From a virus: 64,000 bases of DNA. The position numbers and the translations under genes were made by a program. Shown piece after piece: positions 38,061 to 46,458 of the stretch. Numbering within the stretch: position 1 is the first letter of the stretch; each line of letters starts with the position of its first letter. The stretch spans positions 50,608 through 114,607 of IMG/VR virus record IMGVR_UViG_3300044614_001341; one strand, written 5' to 3'. Under the pieces are notes generated by a model. It saw only the letters and a program-made list of their open reading frames with translations, ran no database searches and was not told where the DNA came from.

Positions 38061-39738
38061 TCTTCCCACCTTTGGGTTCCGTAGGAACCTCTGGTGCGGG
38101 CGAGGCAGCAGGTTCCATTGGAGTTTCTCCAAGTGCTGGTTGTTCTCCTACTGCACCTTCTGGAGGAATTGGATTGCCCATTTCATCGACAGGTGCGTTG
38201 GGATCTGGAAGAATACCTTTTTCTATCTCATCTTCAATTTGAGTATCAATTTCAATAATCTCTGCATCAGTTTGGCGAAGAATTCTTTTTCTTACATATT
38301 CGGTGGAGTAATATTTTCCAATATAAGGTTCCATTTGTGTCATTAAAGTTAATCGATTTGTTATAAGTTCAGCTTCCTTAAGTTCTGCAAAATGATTATC
38401 ATAGAGGAAATCATATTGGATATGATCTTCCATTTTTTCCCAATCTTCTGGAGATACAACATTCTTTAAAAGAAGTTGGGTGCGAAGCATATCATTGAAC
38501 ATATTTGAGAAACGCTTTCTAAGTCTCCCTACAAACTTAGAAAACTTAAGTTCATCTCTTAGAATTTCGGATGAACGCCCAAGATTAAAACCATCACCAC
38601 CACCAGCAATTCTGGATTCTGGAACTCCAAGTGCCCTATAAAGTTTTTTCTGGAAATATTCAATATCTGCAAGTTCTCCAAGATTTTGACCACCTGGAAG
38701 AGTTGTGATTTCAGTTCCTCTACCACCTTCTCTTCTTGGGAGCCAAAAATCTTCAAGCATTGACATATATTTACGGTCATCACGAATTTCTCCAGTATTT
38801 GCATCGTAAACAAGTTTGTTACGATAACGACTCATAACTTCTTTAAGATATTGCTCTGCTTTTACCTTAGGAAGATTGCCAACATCAATATAGAAAATCC
38901 TTCTTTCTGGAGCACGTGATAGTCTATAAATGACCAGACTATCTTCAATCATTCTCAATTGATTGAGTGCTTTAATTGCTTTGTGAAGATATGAAAGAAC
39001 AGTTCCCTTATTTCTATCTACAAGTCCAGATGTACAATAAGTAATTGAATCTTTTGCAATTTTAAGAGATCCTTTAGAAGCACCACTTAAAGAACCCATT
39101 GGATAATTTGGTGCTGGAGAATAAATGAAATACTCTTCAACATCTGAATAACTTAATTCAGAATTTGTGAGGTTTGCGTTTGCAGTTAAGGTGCTAACAA
39201 TTGCTTCACCATTTTTCCCTTTCGTCCTAGTTTCTTGACGAACGTGCTTCATCTTCATTGGGTCAATATACCTGATTTCTTTTATTCCTTCCTCAGGTTT
39301 CTTGACATCAATAATCTTCAAGTAATATAATCTACCATCTACATACCAGTTTCTAAAAATTTCGTGACACTTCCTATCAAAGTCCATCATTTCTTTGATG
39401 GACTTAAACTCATCCCTAATTGCCTGCTTTAACTTATCACTAGCGTTTAAATTTGATAATTCAATTTCAACCGGAGAATCATAAAGATCACTTACAATTG
39501 CTTCATTTACAACATCTTCAATCGCTGCATCACATTCTGGATGTAATGCCATTTCACGATAACGACGCATCAAATCAAATTCAGTTCTGTAGACACCTTC
39601 AATATCTACATACTGACCATAAAAACCAGACTGAATATAATAATCAACCCCGTCCTCATCTGTTTGAGGTACGGGGGATACTATGGATTTTGATTTATCT
39701 TCTTTATCCTCAATCGAAAAACCAAAAAGTTTCGCCAT
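38056..39738 (-). CDS. 20: Portal protein (gp20)
   Basis: A 560-residue portal (T4: 524). Typical segments are FDLMRRYREMALHPECDAAIEDVVNEAIV, AIKALNQLRMIEDSLVIYRLSRAPERRIFYIDVGNLP and ALGVPESRIAGGGDGF. It forms the dodecamer at the capsid vertex through which DNA is packaged. The C-terminal ~60 residues are Pro/Glu-rich and acidic, longer than in T4. A CTAAATA box lies 25 bp before the ATG. Confidence 0.97.
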   Translation of the reverse strand: MAKLFGFSIEDKEDKSKSIVSPVPQTDEDGVDYYIQSGFYGQYVDIEGVYRTEFDLMRRYREMALHPECDAAIEDVVNEAIVSDLYDSPVEIELSNLNASDKLKQAIRDEFKSIKEMMDFDRKCHEIFRNWYVDGRLYYLKIIDVKKPEEGIKEIRYIDPMKMKHVRQETRTKGKNGEAIVSTLTANANLTNSELSYSDVEEYFIYSPAPNYPMGSLSGASKGSLKIAKDSITYCTSGLVDRNKGTVLSYLHKAIKALNQLRMIEDSLVIYRLSRAPERRIFYIDVGNLPKVKAEQYLKEVMSRYRNKLVYDANTGEIRDDRKYMSMLEDFWLPRREGGRGTEITTLPGGQNLGELADIEYFQKKLYRALGVPESRIAGGGDGFNLGRSSEILRDELKFSKFVGRLRKRFSNMFNDMLRTQLLLKNVVSPEDWEKMEDHIQYDFLYDNHFAELKEAELITNRLTLMTQMEPYIGKYYSTEYVRKRILRQTDAEIIEIDTQIEDEIEKGILPDPNAPVDEMGNPIPPEGAVGEQPALGETPMEPAASPAPEVPTEPKGGKI

Positions 39739-39763
39739 CTTATAAACTTTAACTGTTGTTTAC

Positions 39764-39770
39764 TATTTAG
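39764..39770 (-). promoter_or_regulatory. Late promoter box CTAAATA before gp20
   Basis: CTAAATA overlapping the gp19 stop codon, 25 bp before the gp20 ATG. Confidence 0.6.
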
Positions 39771-40357
39771 TTGATGTTGGCGCCACCAGCAGCAGGAGAA
39801 GATCCCTTGATAGCCTCCCACCAGAGAACTTGTAGTTCAACTGTAAACTCTTGAATTGAGTCGGTGCCATAGTCAAGAGGAATGCTGCTGATACTAGTTG
39901 GGAACAAATCATACATGTGATAGGATCTTAAAATAGATCCATCACGATTAAGTTGATGAACAAATGCATCTGCTTGATAAAGTGCAGGATCAGTTGTACC
40001 AGTATTATCAGAAAGACGGTTGATATAATTCATCCACTGTTCAAAAGCAGAGCGAATTGCAAAGTCAGTGTCGTTGATAACGGTAATTGTCCACGATTCG
40101 AATGAACGATCACCTGCTACTTTTAAAGTTCTTCCTCTAAAAGAAACTTCAAGAGAAGTAACATTTGATGATGGAATTGCAGCTGCCTTTACAAGAAATC
40201 TTGATTTGTCCAAAACTACATTATCAACTCCAACTGCAGCAGGGAATGCTAACTCAACTTCAAAGAGGTTACTTCTAGTACCGCCACCAGTAAGCTTACT
40301 CTTGAAATCTGTAATCTTCCTTAAAGGAATATTATTAATTTGATTTCTAGTTGCCAT
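39767..40357 (-). CDS. 19: Tail tube protein (gp19)
   Basis: A 196-residue protein (T4: 163). It has the tail-tube strand pattern with NLFEVELAFPAAVG, AAIPSSNVTSLEVSFRGRTLKVAGDRSFESWTITVINDTDFAIRSAFEQWMNYIN and a C-terminal IQEFTVELQVLWWEA strand. It stacks as hexameric rings inside the sheath. A strong AGAGG site precedes the ATG and it follows gp18 by 20 bp. Confidence 0.95.
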   Translation of the reverse strand: MATRNQINNIPLRKITDFKSKLTGGGTRSNLFEVELAFPAAVGVDNVVLDKSRFLVKAAAIPSSNVTSLEVSFRGRTLKVAGDRSFESWTITVINDTDFAIRSAFEQWMNYINRLSDNTGTTDPALYQADAFVHQLNRDGSILRSYHMYDLFPTSISSIPLDYGTDSIQEFTVELQVLWWEAIKGSSPAAGGANIN

Positions 40358-40377
40358 TGTTGTTAACCTCTGTTAGA

Positions 40378-42528
40378 TTAGAAATTGCCGATTACTTCTT
40401 CAAACGAAACACCAGTCTTAGTGGCGATGAAAGTAAGACCAATGAAGTTAATTGATCTTGCTGGTTTGATATAAACATCTGCTACAAATTCATTGTTATC
40501 AATTACTGCAGCAGTGTTATTTGTTTCATCACAAATAACAACATAATCAGAGATTCCTCTCTTTGCCTGAACATCACGGAGGAAAGGTTCAATTGTATTT
40601 ACAAAGTTTGTTCTTGTAATCTCATCATTAAATTCGAAGAGTTGATCTTTAGCAGCCTGAGAAATTGCATCTTCAACATAAACAAATAGTCTACGAACAT
40701 TGATGCGATCAAATGCAGATGCCTTTGCAAGTCCAGTTCTATCACCAAACAGAATAATTCCTGCACCAGGTGAGAAGATAACTGGATTAATTCTACTAGT
40801 ATAAAGACGATCTCTTTGAGATTTGGATGGGTTATACGCCAGTTTCACTGCGTTTAAAATCGCACCTCTAGAAGTTCCAGCGGGCGAGTACCAAGGGAAA
40901 TTGTTAATATCATTACGGGCACATAGACCAGCAATATCACCATTTAGAGGAACATATCTAAAGGTGTTCGCAAATCTATCGTACATGTACTTATAACCAC
41001 TATCAAATACTGCATAAGATGATGATGTAATAGGTGCATAGAAAGATAAAACATTAGTCGTAATATCTTCTGCTGAATTGATAGTAACTGCAGTTTGTGA
41101 TGAAGTATCCGTTAAAGCAGCACCTCTATATGGTGAAATGAATGCAATTGCATCTTTTCTCAGTTCTGCAACAGAGATTAGTTTATTAGCAAGAGCCTGT
41201 GCAGTCTCTTTACTATAACCTGCAGATCCCATTAATAAGAAGTCAACTTTAAAGTTATCGGTATTTTCAAATAAATCATATCCAGAAGAAAGATTACCTA
41301 AAGATACGCTGAGTGAACCAGATGTTGTTACATCAGAAGCACCACCATAATCTTTACCGCCACCTAATGTATTGGTTGAAGAACCTGCAGCAGCAAAAGT
41401 AATATTAGATGCTTCTTGATCCCAAGCAACATCACTCGAAAGTGTATATCCAGAACTGAATCCAGTAGTTACAACTCCAACAGGCGATCCACCTGCAAAA
41501 ATGTAATCTGAATTGGTTGCAATGTACTTTCTCCAGTAAGATGGTGAACCTACTGAGAATTCTGCATCTGTTGCTTTTGAAAGACCTAGGTGCTTTTCAA
41601 GAATCGTTCCAGCGTTACCTGTAACCTTTCCAAGAGAGTCAATAACTACAACGTGAACCTCATCAAATCTTGAGTTTCTGGCAGCAGCGTATGCGGTTGT
41701 AGATGGTCTAGGTGCAATATTATTCCAATTGATGGTTGAACTGGTTGTAATACCAATTGTCTGCTGATCGAACCAATCTGCTTGTGATGAAACTGATGTA
41801 GTAGCAACACCAACACCACTTGCATTTACAACAGTTACATTACCTGCTGTCCCAAATGTATAAACACCACTTGGTTGATAATCAACTATTGTTTCTGTAC
41901 CAGCAACAGATACTTGACTTAAAACTTTTACACTAAGTTTTCCAACACCAATTTCTGTAATGATTCCTTTTAAGTAACCATTTAAAACGGAAGTTGAACC
42001 TGCTCCTGGAAGAACAGAAGAAATTGCTTGAGTTACCCCATACCCAAGAACAGCGCCAGTAGTTGTGACACCAAGAATTTGATCTGCCTTGGCATCGATA
42101 ATGGCAACATTGATACCATTACCCCAAGAACCTGGGTTTTTGGCGGTAACTACAACATTACTAATTGTGTTCTCGTCATATCCTAAAGCTTCATAATGCT
42201 CCAAACTCTTGATCTTGACGCTAGATGCAGTTCCTACAAAAGCATTTTTGATTTCATCATCATCTGCTCTAACAACTCTTAAAGATCCACCATAAGCAAG
42301 GTATGATGATGCTGTTAACCAATGCTCATAGTGCTTATCTGCATTATATGGTTGTCCAAAAACATTAAGTAAATCGTTCTCATTTTCTACTAAAGTGGGA
42401 GAATCTACAGGTCCTTGAGCGAAAGGTGCAACAATGGCACCAATCTTATCCGATGAAGGAGTAGCTCTTCCAAGTGTTAAATCAACTTCCCTTACTACAA
42501 TTCCAGGAGATGCTAAATTTAGCGGCAT
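40378..42528 (-). CDS. 18: Tail sheath protein (gp18)
   Basis: A 716-residue protein (T4: 659). The N-terminus (MPLNLASPGIVVREVDLTLG) and C-terminal domain (VIFSPGAGIILFGDRTGL, then RINVRRLFVYVEDAISQAAKDQLFEFND) are the conserved contractile-sheath core. Residues ~120-480 are the variable, Gly/Ser/Thr-rich surface domains. It powers contraction during injection. A late-type box lies at 42564-42571 and GGAG precedes the ATG. Confidence 0.97.
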   Translation of the reverse strand: MPLNLASPGIVVREVDLTLGRATPSSDKIGAIVAPFAQGPVDSPTLVENENDLLNVFGQPYNADKHYEHWLTASSYLAYGGSLRVVRADDDEIKNAFVGTASSVKIKSLEHYEALGYDENTISNVVVTAKNPGSWGNGINVAIIDAKADQILGVTTTGAVLGYGVTQAISSVLPGAGSTSVLNGYLKGIITEIGVGKLSVKVLSQVSVAGTETIVDYQPSGVYTFGTAGNVTVVNASGVGVATTSVSSQADWFDQQTIGITTSSTINWNNIAPRPSTTAYAAARNSRFDEVHVVVIDSLGKVTGNAGTILEKHLGLSKATDAEFSVGSPSYWRKYIATNSDYIFAGGSPVGVVTTGFSSGYTLSSDVAWDQEASNITFAAAGSSTNTLGGGKDYGGASDVTTSGSLSVSLGNLSSGYDLFENTDNFKVDFLLMGSAGYSKETAQALANKLISVAELRKDAIAFISPYRGAALTDTSSQTAVTINSAEDITTNVLSFYAPITSSSYAVFDSGYKYMYDRFANTFRYVPLNGDIAGLCARNDINNFPWYSPAGTSRGAILNAVKLAYNPSKSQRDRLYTSRINPVIFSPGAGIILFGDRTGLAKASAFDRINVRRLFVYVEDAISQAAKDQLFEFNDEITRTNFVNTIEPFLRDVQAKRGISDYVVICDETNNTAAVIDNNEFVADVYIKPARSINFIGLTFIATKTGVSFEEVIGNF

Positions 42529-42563
42529 CTTTATTCTCCGTGCTAACCAGAATTATCTAAAAG

Positions 42564-42571
42564 TATTTATT
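42564..42571 (-). promoter_or_regulatory. Late-type box AATAAATA before gp18
   Basis: AATAAATA, 36 bp before the gp18 ATG, in the gap after the zinc-ribbon ORF. Confidence 0.55.
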
Positions 42572-42610
42572 AAAATGGTTCTTTTAATTGGGGAAACGGT
42601 GCATGAATGT

Positions 42611-42838
42611 CTACCAATCAGGATATTTCCATTCTGTAGAGTAAATATCTTTTTTTCTATATTCTTCAACTCTTTTTATGGTGCATTCTTTGCACTCATA
42701 TGCATATGATGAAAGAAGTGTATTATTCTTTCTTATTTTATAGAAACCATCTATTAGATTTTTTTTCATTCCACAAACTCTACATTTTCTTTCTGTAAAA
42801 AGTAAATGTTCTACTTCAAACTGTTCCTCCAAATCCAT
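42611..42838 (-). CDS. Small zinc-ribbon protein between gp17 and gp18
   Basis: 75 residues from the ATG at 42838, which overlaps the gp17 stop (TAATGG); a longer frame is possible. Two Cys pairs (CRVCGMKK and CKECTIKR) about 30 residues apart suggest one zinc ribbon, with an aromatic FYKIRKNN loop between. A basic helix (RVEEYRKK) follows. Similar ribbons occur as the DNA-binding part of phage HNH enzymes, so this may be a remnant of a mobile endonuclease or a small regulator. Not seen in T4 at this place. Confidence 0.6.
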   Translation of the reverse strand: MDLEEQFEVEHLLFTERKCRVCGMKKNLIDGFYKIRKNNTLLSSYAYECKECTIKRVEEYRKKDIYSTEWKYPDW

Positions 42839-44538
42839 TAGCGATATTCCCACATATAGGATCTGTCGCCATATTCATCCACGTTCCAAACTTCAGTTGA
42901 TTGCATACCATTATCCTTTGTTGCAAGCAACCACCTATCTCCAGTTGATTCTTCAATAAACGTTTCCATGTCGTCTAAACCATCTGATATGAAACCAAAA
43001 GGTGCCATATCTTGTTCAATCTGATTCTTTTGTTCTTCATAAATTCTTTTACGAACATCATTGTCCGTCATTTCTTTGAAATAATCTTGAGCAACTAACC
43101 AAGAGAAAATAACTAAGCACATTGCTAAGTCATCATTACAACCTTCCTCTGCTTCAAAAGAATTATGCTTTTGTGCAAATGTTGTCAATTCGGAAATAAT
43201 ATCGTAGTCAACAGTAAGTAACTTATCATCCTCTAATAGAGTTTTTAAGTTAGAACAACCAAGTTTTTTAACGGCGGCAGTAGTTCTTACCCCAAGTTGA
43301 GATTTTTTACCACTAAAACCTGAACCAACAATTTGACCAGCACGACCTCTCATCGCACACATTAAAACATTATCATACTCAAGATCAAAATGTAGAATAC
43401 TTGCTACTTGGTCTCCAATATCATTAACTTCGATTAATAACCAAGCATCATTGTAACCCTTTGCAACTTCATGAATAATGCTTGGGAATAGCATTGGTTT
43501 AATTTCATTATTTCTATATTTTGCTACAACTTTATATGGAAAGTTCGTAATGTCAAAGACAATGAATGCCGAGTAATCGTTTCCGAGACCACGTGCTACG
43601 TCAACTGTAATTAGATAGTTATGTTCTTCTTTTGGGTGAACATAAACATCCAATCCAGCATTTCTTTTAATTGGATCCTCATATACAAGATTTCTAAGTT
43701 TTGATGGATTAATGAGTGTATTTGTAGAACCCAAAAATTCACATTCAAACTCAACCTTAAACTGTTGCTCACTAGTGTTAGCAATCGTCTGCTCCTTCCA
43801 GGCAGCGTCTCTACCAGGCACTTCGGACCAATGAACATCTGTAGGCACATATTCGTTCTTGCCCCTCTCAGCGTCATGCCACATGCGGTAGAAGTGATTC
43901 ATACCGCGAGGTGTAGAAACAATAATTACCTTTGTGCTTTGACCAGAAGAAATAGTAGGATAAACAGAGGCAAAGAAGTCATCAGCAATGTGATTTGGGA
44001 TGAATGCGAATTCGTCCAAAAAGATGACATTATAGGATCCGCCTCTGACAGCAGATGAAGAAGTAGAGTTTGATGAAATTTTTGATCCATTTTCTAATTC
44101 GAGTGATCCTTTGTTCCAAGATATAATGCCCTGTTGCATCCACTTGGGTAGGTTCTCATAGGCGAGTTGTAATCTCCCAAGCAGATCTCTTGCAGTGGAT
44201 GCTTTGTTCGCTAAGATGGCAATATTGACATTATCGTTAAACACAGCGTAGTGGAGCAGGTAGGATACGCAGGTGGTTGATTTACCAGTCTGTCGTGGCA
44301 TCTTACAAATGTTAAATCTATTCTCGTGGAAGTTTTTTACAAGTTTCTCTTGAAATGGATACATCTCAAAAGGAACAAGACCGTGATCCAGAGAAACGAT
44401 CTTAATATAGTTCTTTGCAAAATATACAGGATCTTCTTTACACTTCAAGAACTCTATAATTTGTTCTTCCGTAAATTGAATTTGTGTATTTGCTCTTTTT
44501 AGTAGAGGATTACCAAGATAGATGTCATTATTTGGCAT
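42838..44538 (-). CDS. 17: Terminase large subunit (gp17)
   Basis: A 566-residue protein (T4: 610). The ATPase domain has Walker A PRQTGKST (81-88), Walker B VIFLDEFAF and the STPRG coupling motif. The nuclease domain shows TVDVARGLGNDYSAF (first catalytic Asp), EVNDIGDQVAS and a C-terminal NDDLAMCLVIFSWL acidic motif. It packages and cuts concatemeric DNA. Confidence 0.98.
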   Translation of the reverse strand: MPNNDIYLGNPLLKRANTQIQFTEEQIIEFLKCKEDPVYFAKNYIKIVSLDHGLVPFEMYPFQEKLVKNFHENRFNICKMPRQTGKSTTCVSYLLHYAVFNDNVNIAILANKASTARDLLGRLQLAYENLPKWMQQGIISWNKGSLELENGSKISSNSTSSSAVRGGSYNVIFLDEFAFIPNHIADDFFASVYPTISSGQSTKVIIVSTPRGMNHFYRMWHDAERGKNEYVPTDVHWSEVPGRDAAWKEQTIANTSEQQFKVEFECEFLGSTNTLINPSKLRNLVYEDPIKRNAGLDVYVHPKEEHNYLITVDVARGLGNDYSAFIVFDITNFPYKVVAKYRNNEIKPMLFPSIIHEVAKGYNDAWLLIEVNDIGDQVASILHFDLEYDNVLMCAMRGRAGQIVGSGFSGKKSQLGVRTTAAVKKLGCSNLKTLLEDDKLLTVDYDIISELTTFAQKHNSFEAEEGCNDDLAMCLVIFSWLVAQDYFKEMTDNDVRKRIYEEQKNQIEQDMAPFGFISDGLDDMETFIEESTGDRWLLATKDNGMQSTEVWNVDEYGDRSYMWEYR

Positions 44539-44543
44539 AAAAA

Positions 44544-46145
44544 TTACCTACTAATTTCTTCCCAGTCCATAGACCCGTGAATATCTGCACCATTAGAATT
44601 GGAAGAAGCAACGAGAGAAAGTTCATAAGGTGTTCCAGTTAGTGCATCTCTTTCTAACTGAAACTTAAATAATGCCTCTTTAAGAATATCAACTGGTGTT
44701 GAACCTTGATTAGACCCGTACAAATATCCAGATGCTAATATTCTTCCACCAGTATAAGTTCCACCATCAATTTTATATTCCACAGAACTATCAAGACCAG
44801 CATCATTCCAAGTTCCGCCATTAGATGTTCCACTTGCTCTTACTTGCCAGTTATAAGTTGCATTATTTGTAATACCAAGAATAGAAAGTGCAGTCATAAT
44901 TACAATTGCATCCAATCTATTTGGCGTTGCTTTGAGACGAATTGATAAAACAGTATAATAAGTTCCTGCTGTTGTTAAATCAACTGGTGTTTGAATTGGT
45001 GTTCCTACTGCTTGTTGTAATCCACGAAGTTCATAACCACCTTCTGAAATTACAGTGGAACAAACTTGTTTCAGTGTGCTTGCACTCGTTGTAATTCCAG
45101 TATTTGCAATCTCATATCTCAAAGGTAATGATGCTGTTGTGATATAAGTTGTATTGATAAGATTTGCGTGATGAAATGAATGGCAGTGAATGAATTGACC
45201 GTCAATTACAAAACCAACTCTTACAGTTCCAACTCCCAACCACTCAATATCCATCCACATAATCTGTGCTTTGGAAATATCTAATGTGACACCAGATGGA
45301 TTGAGATGCCCAGGTCCAAGCATCGTATCAACATTCCATTCGTGTTGAGATTTTCTAGTTTCTGTTAAAACTCCAGGAACATAAGTTCTTTCTACAAAAT
45401 ATAAAGTATCTCCATTAAGTTCTAGATACATCCCATTGTCTGCACCATAGTATCCTACTCTTTGGCGAAGATTTGCTTTTGCTGAATTCATTACAAATGT
45501 ATTCAATACCTGTAATGATTTTCCCGGTTGATAAGAGAATACTTTTGTAGTTTCTCTAATGACTGATGCGGTACTTCCCACCCCAACAGTCATATTAATC
45601 AAACCTTGTGCTGTTGAAAATCCAACTGTTGAACCAGTACCAACAACTAAACCACTCCAAAGATTATTATCTCTATATCTGTGAGATGAATCAAAGAGAG
45701 TGAGTGGAGTAGACATTCTTTGTCTACCAAATGCATCAGTTGCTATTGGTGGTAATTCAATATCAACTGATCCAGTAATCGGAAATGGATTTGTGGTGCT
45801 GACTGGTGAATTGTTGAGGTTGATTGATACTTGCCCTGTGGTGCCAATACCTACAGTATTCAGTAATGTAGAAATACCGACTGGAAGATACGGAGTTGTT
45901 AATGTTCCACCTGTCCCAACTTCAACTATGTGATTATGAATTGGATTATCTGGAGTGCTTGTAACTGTTACTATTCCTGGAATTGTAATACTACCATTAA
46001 TAGTAATATTGGAACTTCCAAGAGATACTGGAAATGGATTATCAATAGTAACTACTTCGCCATTCTTATTGGCAATCATATTGACTTCAAAAAGGGTTCT
46101 TTCTTGATTCAGAAAGTCCTGGTCATTCTTATTAAATTGTGCCAT
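44544..46145 (-). CDS. Large virion structural protein with DAFGR motif
   Basis: A 533-residue beta-rich protein. After a Gly/Thr/Ile-rich N-terminal part with repeated short strands, a conserved-looking block follows (ATDAFGRQRMSTPLTLFDSSHRYRDN at ~130-155). The C-terminal region (YELRGLQQAVGTP to the end) resembles a carbohydrate-binding or jelly-roll surface domain. The DAFGR-LFDSSHRY block recurs in structural proteins of marine T4-like phages whose position is not settled. It lies between gp17 and the small targeted protein, so a head-associated or tail-fibre role is possible. Confidence 0.65.
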   Translation of the reverse strand: MAQFNKNDQDFLNQERTLFEVNMIANKNGEVVTIDNPFPVSLGSSNITINGSITIPGIVTVTSTPDNPIHNHIVEVGTGGTLTTPYLPVGISTLLNTVGIGTTGQVSINLNNSPVSTTNPFPITGSVDIELPPIATDAFGRQRMSTPLTLFDSSHRYRDNNLWSGLVVGTGSTVGFSTAQGLINMTVGVGSTASVIRETTKVFSYQPGKSLQVLNTFVMNSAKANLRQRVGYYGADNGMYLELNGDTLYFVERTYVPGVLTETRKSQHEWNVDTMLGPGHLNPSGVTLDISKAQIMWMDIEWLGVGTVRVGFVIDGQFIHCHSFHHANLINTTYITTASLPLRYEIANTGITTSASTLKQVCSTVISEGGYELRGLQQAVGTPIQTPVDLTTAGTYYTVLSIRLKATPNRLDAIVIMTALSILGITNNATYNWQVRASGTSNGGTWNDAGLDSSVEYKIDGGTYTGGRILASGYLYGSNQGSTPVDILKEALFKFQLERDALTGTPYELSLVASSNSNGADIHGSMDWEEISR

Positions 46146-46148
46146 TAA

Positions 46149-46457
46149 TCATTCACTCCACGATAATCTTTCTGGTCTATATCTTTGTGCGTTTTTGATT
46201 TTTATAGAATTAGATTCTATTGGGTATATATTATGAACAATCGCTCCAGGATATTCTCCTTGTAGTTGTTCTGCAAGTTGATTTTTATCCATCATCTTAC
46301 CTTCAACTTGCATACGATATAATCTCCCCTGCCAAACTACATCTGCAAGGAAAGATTCGCTTGCGGTCTCTGGTTGAGATGAATTCATATAAAGATTTCC
46401 ATTGAAATCTCCTGCAATATTAATGCTTTCGGAAATAAACTGTTGAAATGATTTCAT
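46149..46457 (-). CDS. Small protein with capsid-targeting peptide
   Basis: A 102-residue protein starting MKSFQQFISESINIAGDF. The first ten residues match the T4 capsid-targeting peptide, with a gp21-type site after E10 (I-S-E before S). The rest (NLYMNSSQPETASESFLADVVWQGRLYRM and LAEQLQGEYPGAIVHNIYPI) forms one small alpha/beta domain found in cyanophages. It is placed between two structural genes with one-base spacing. It is a strong candidate for an internal protein; activity unknown. Confidence 0.75.
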   Translation of the reverse strand: MKSFQQFISESINIAGDFNGNLYMNSSQPETASESFLADVVWQGRLYRMQVEGKMMDKNQLAEQLQGEYPGAIVHNIYPIESNSIKIKNAQRYRPERLSWSE

Positions 46458-46458
46458 T

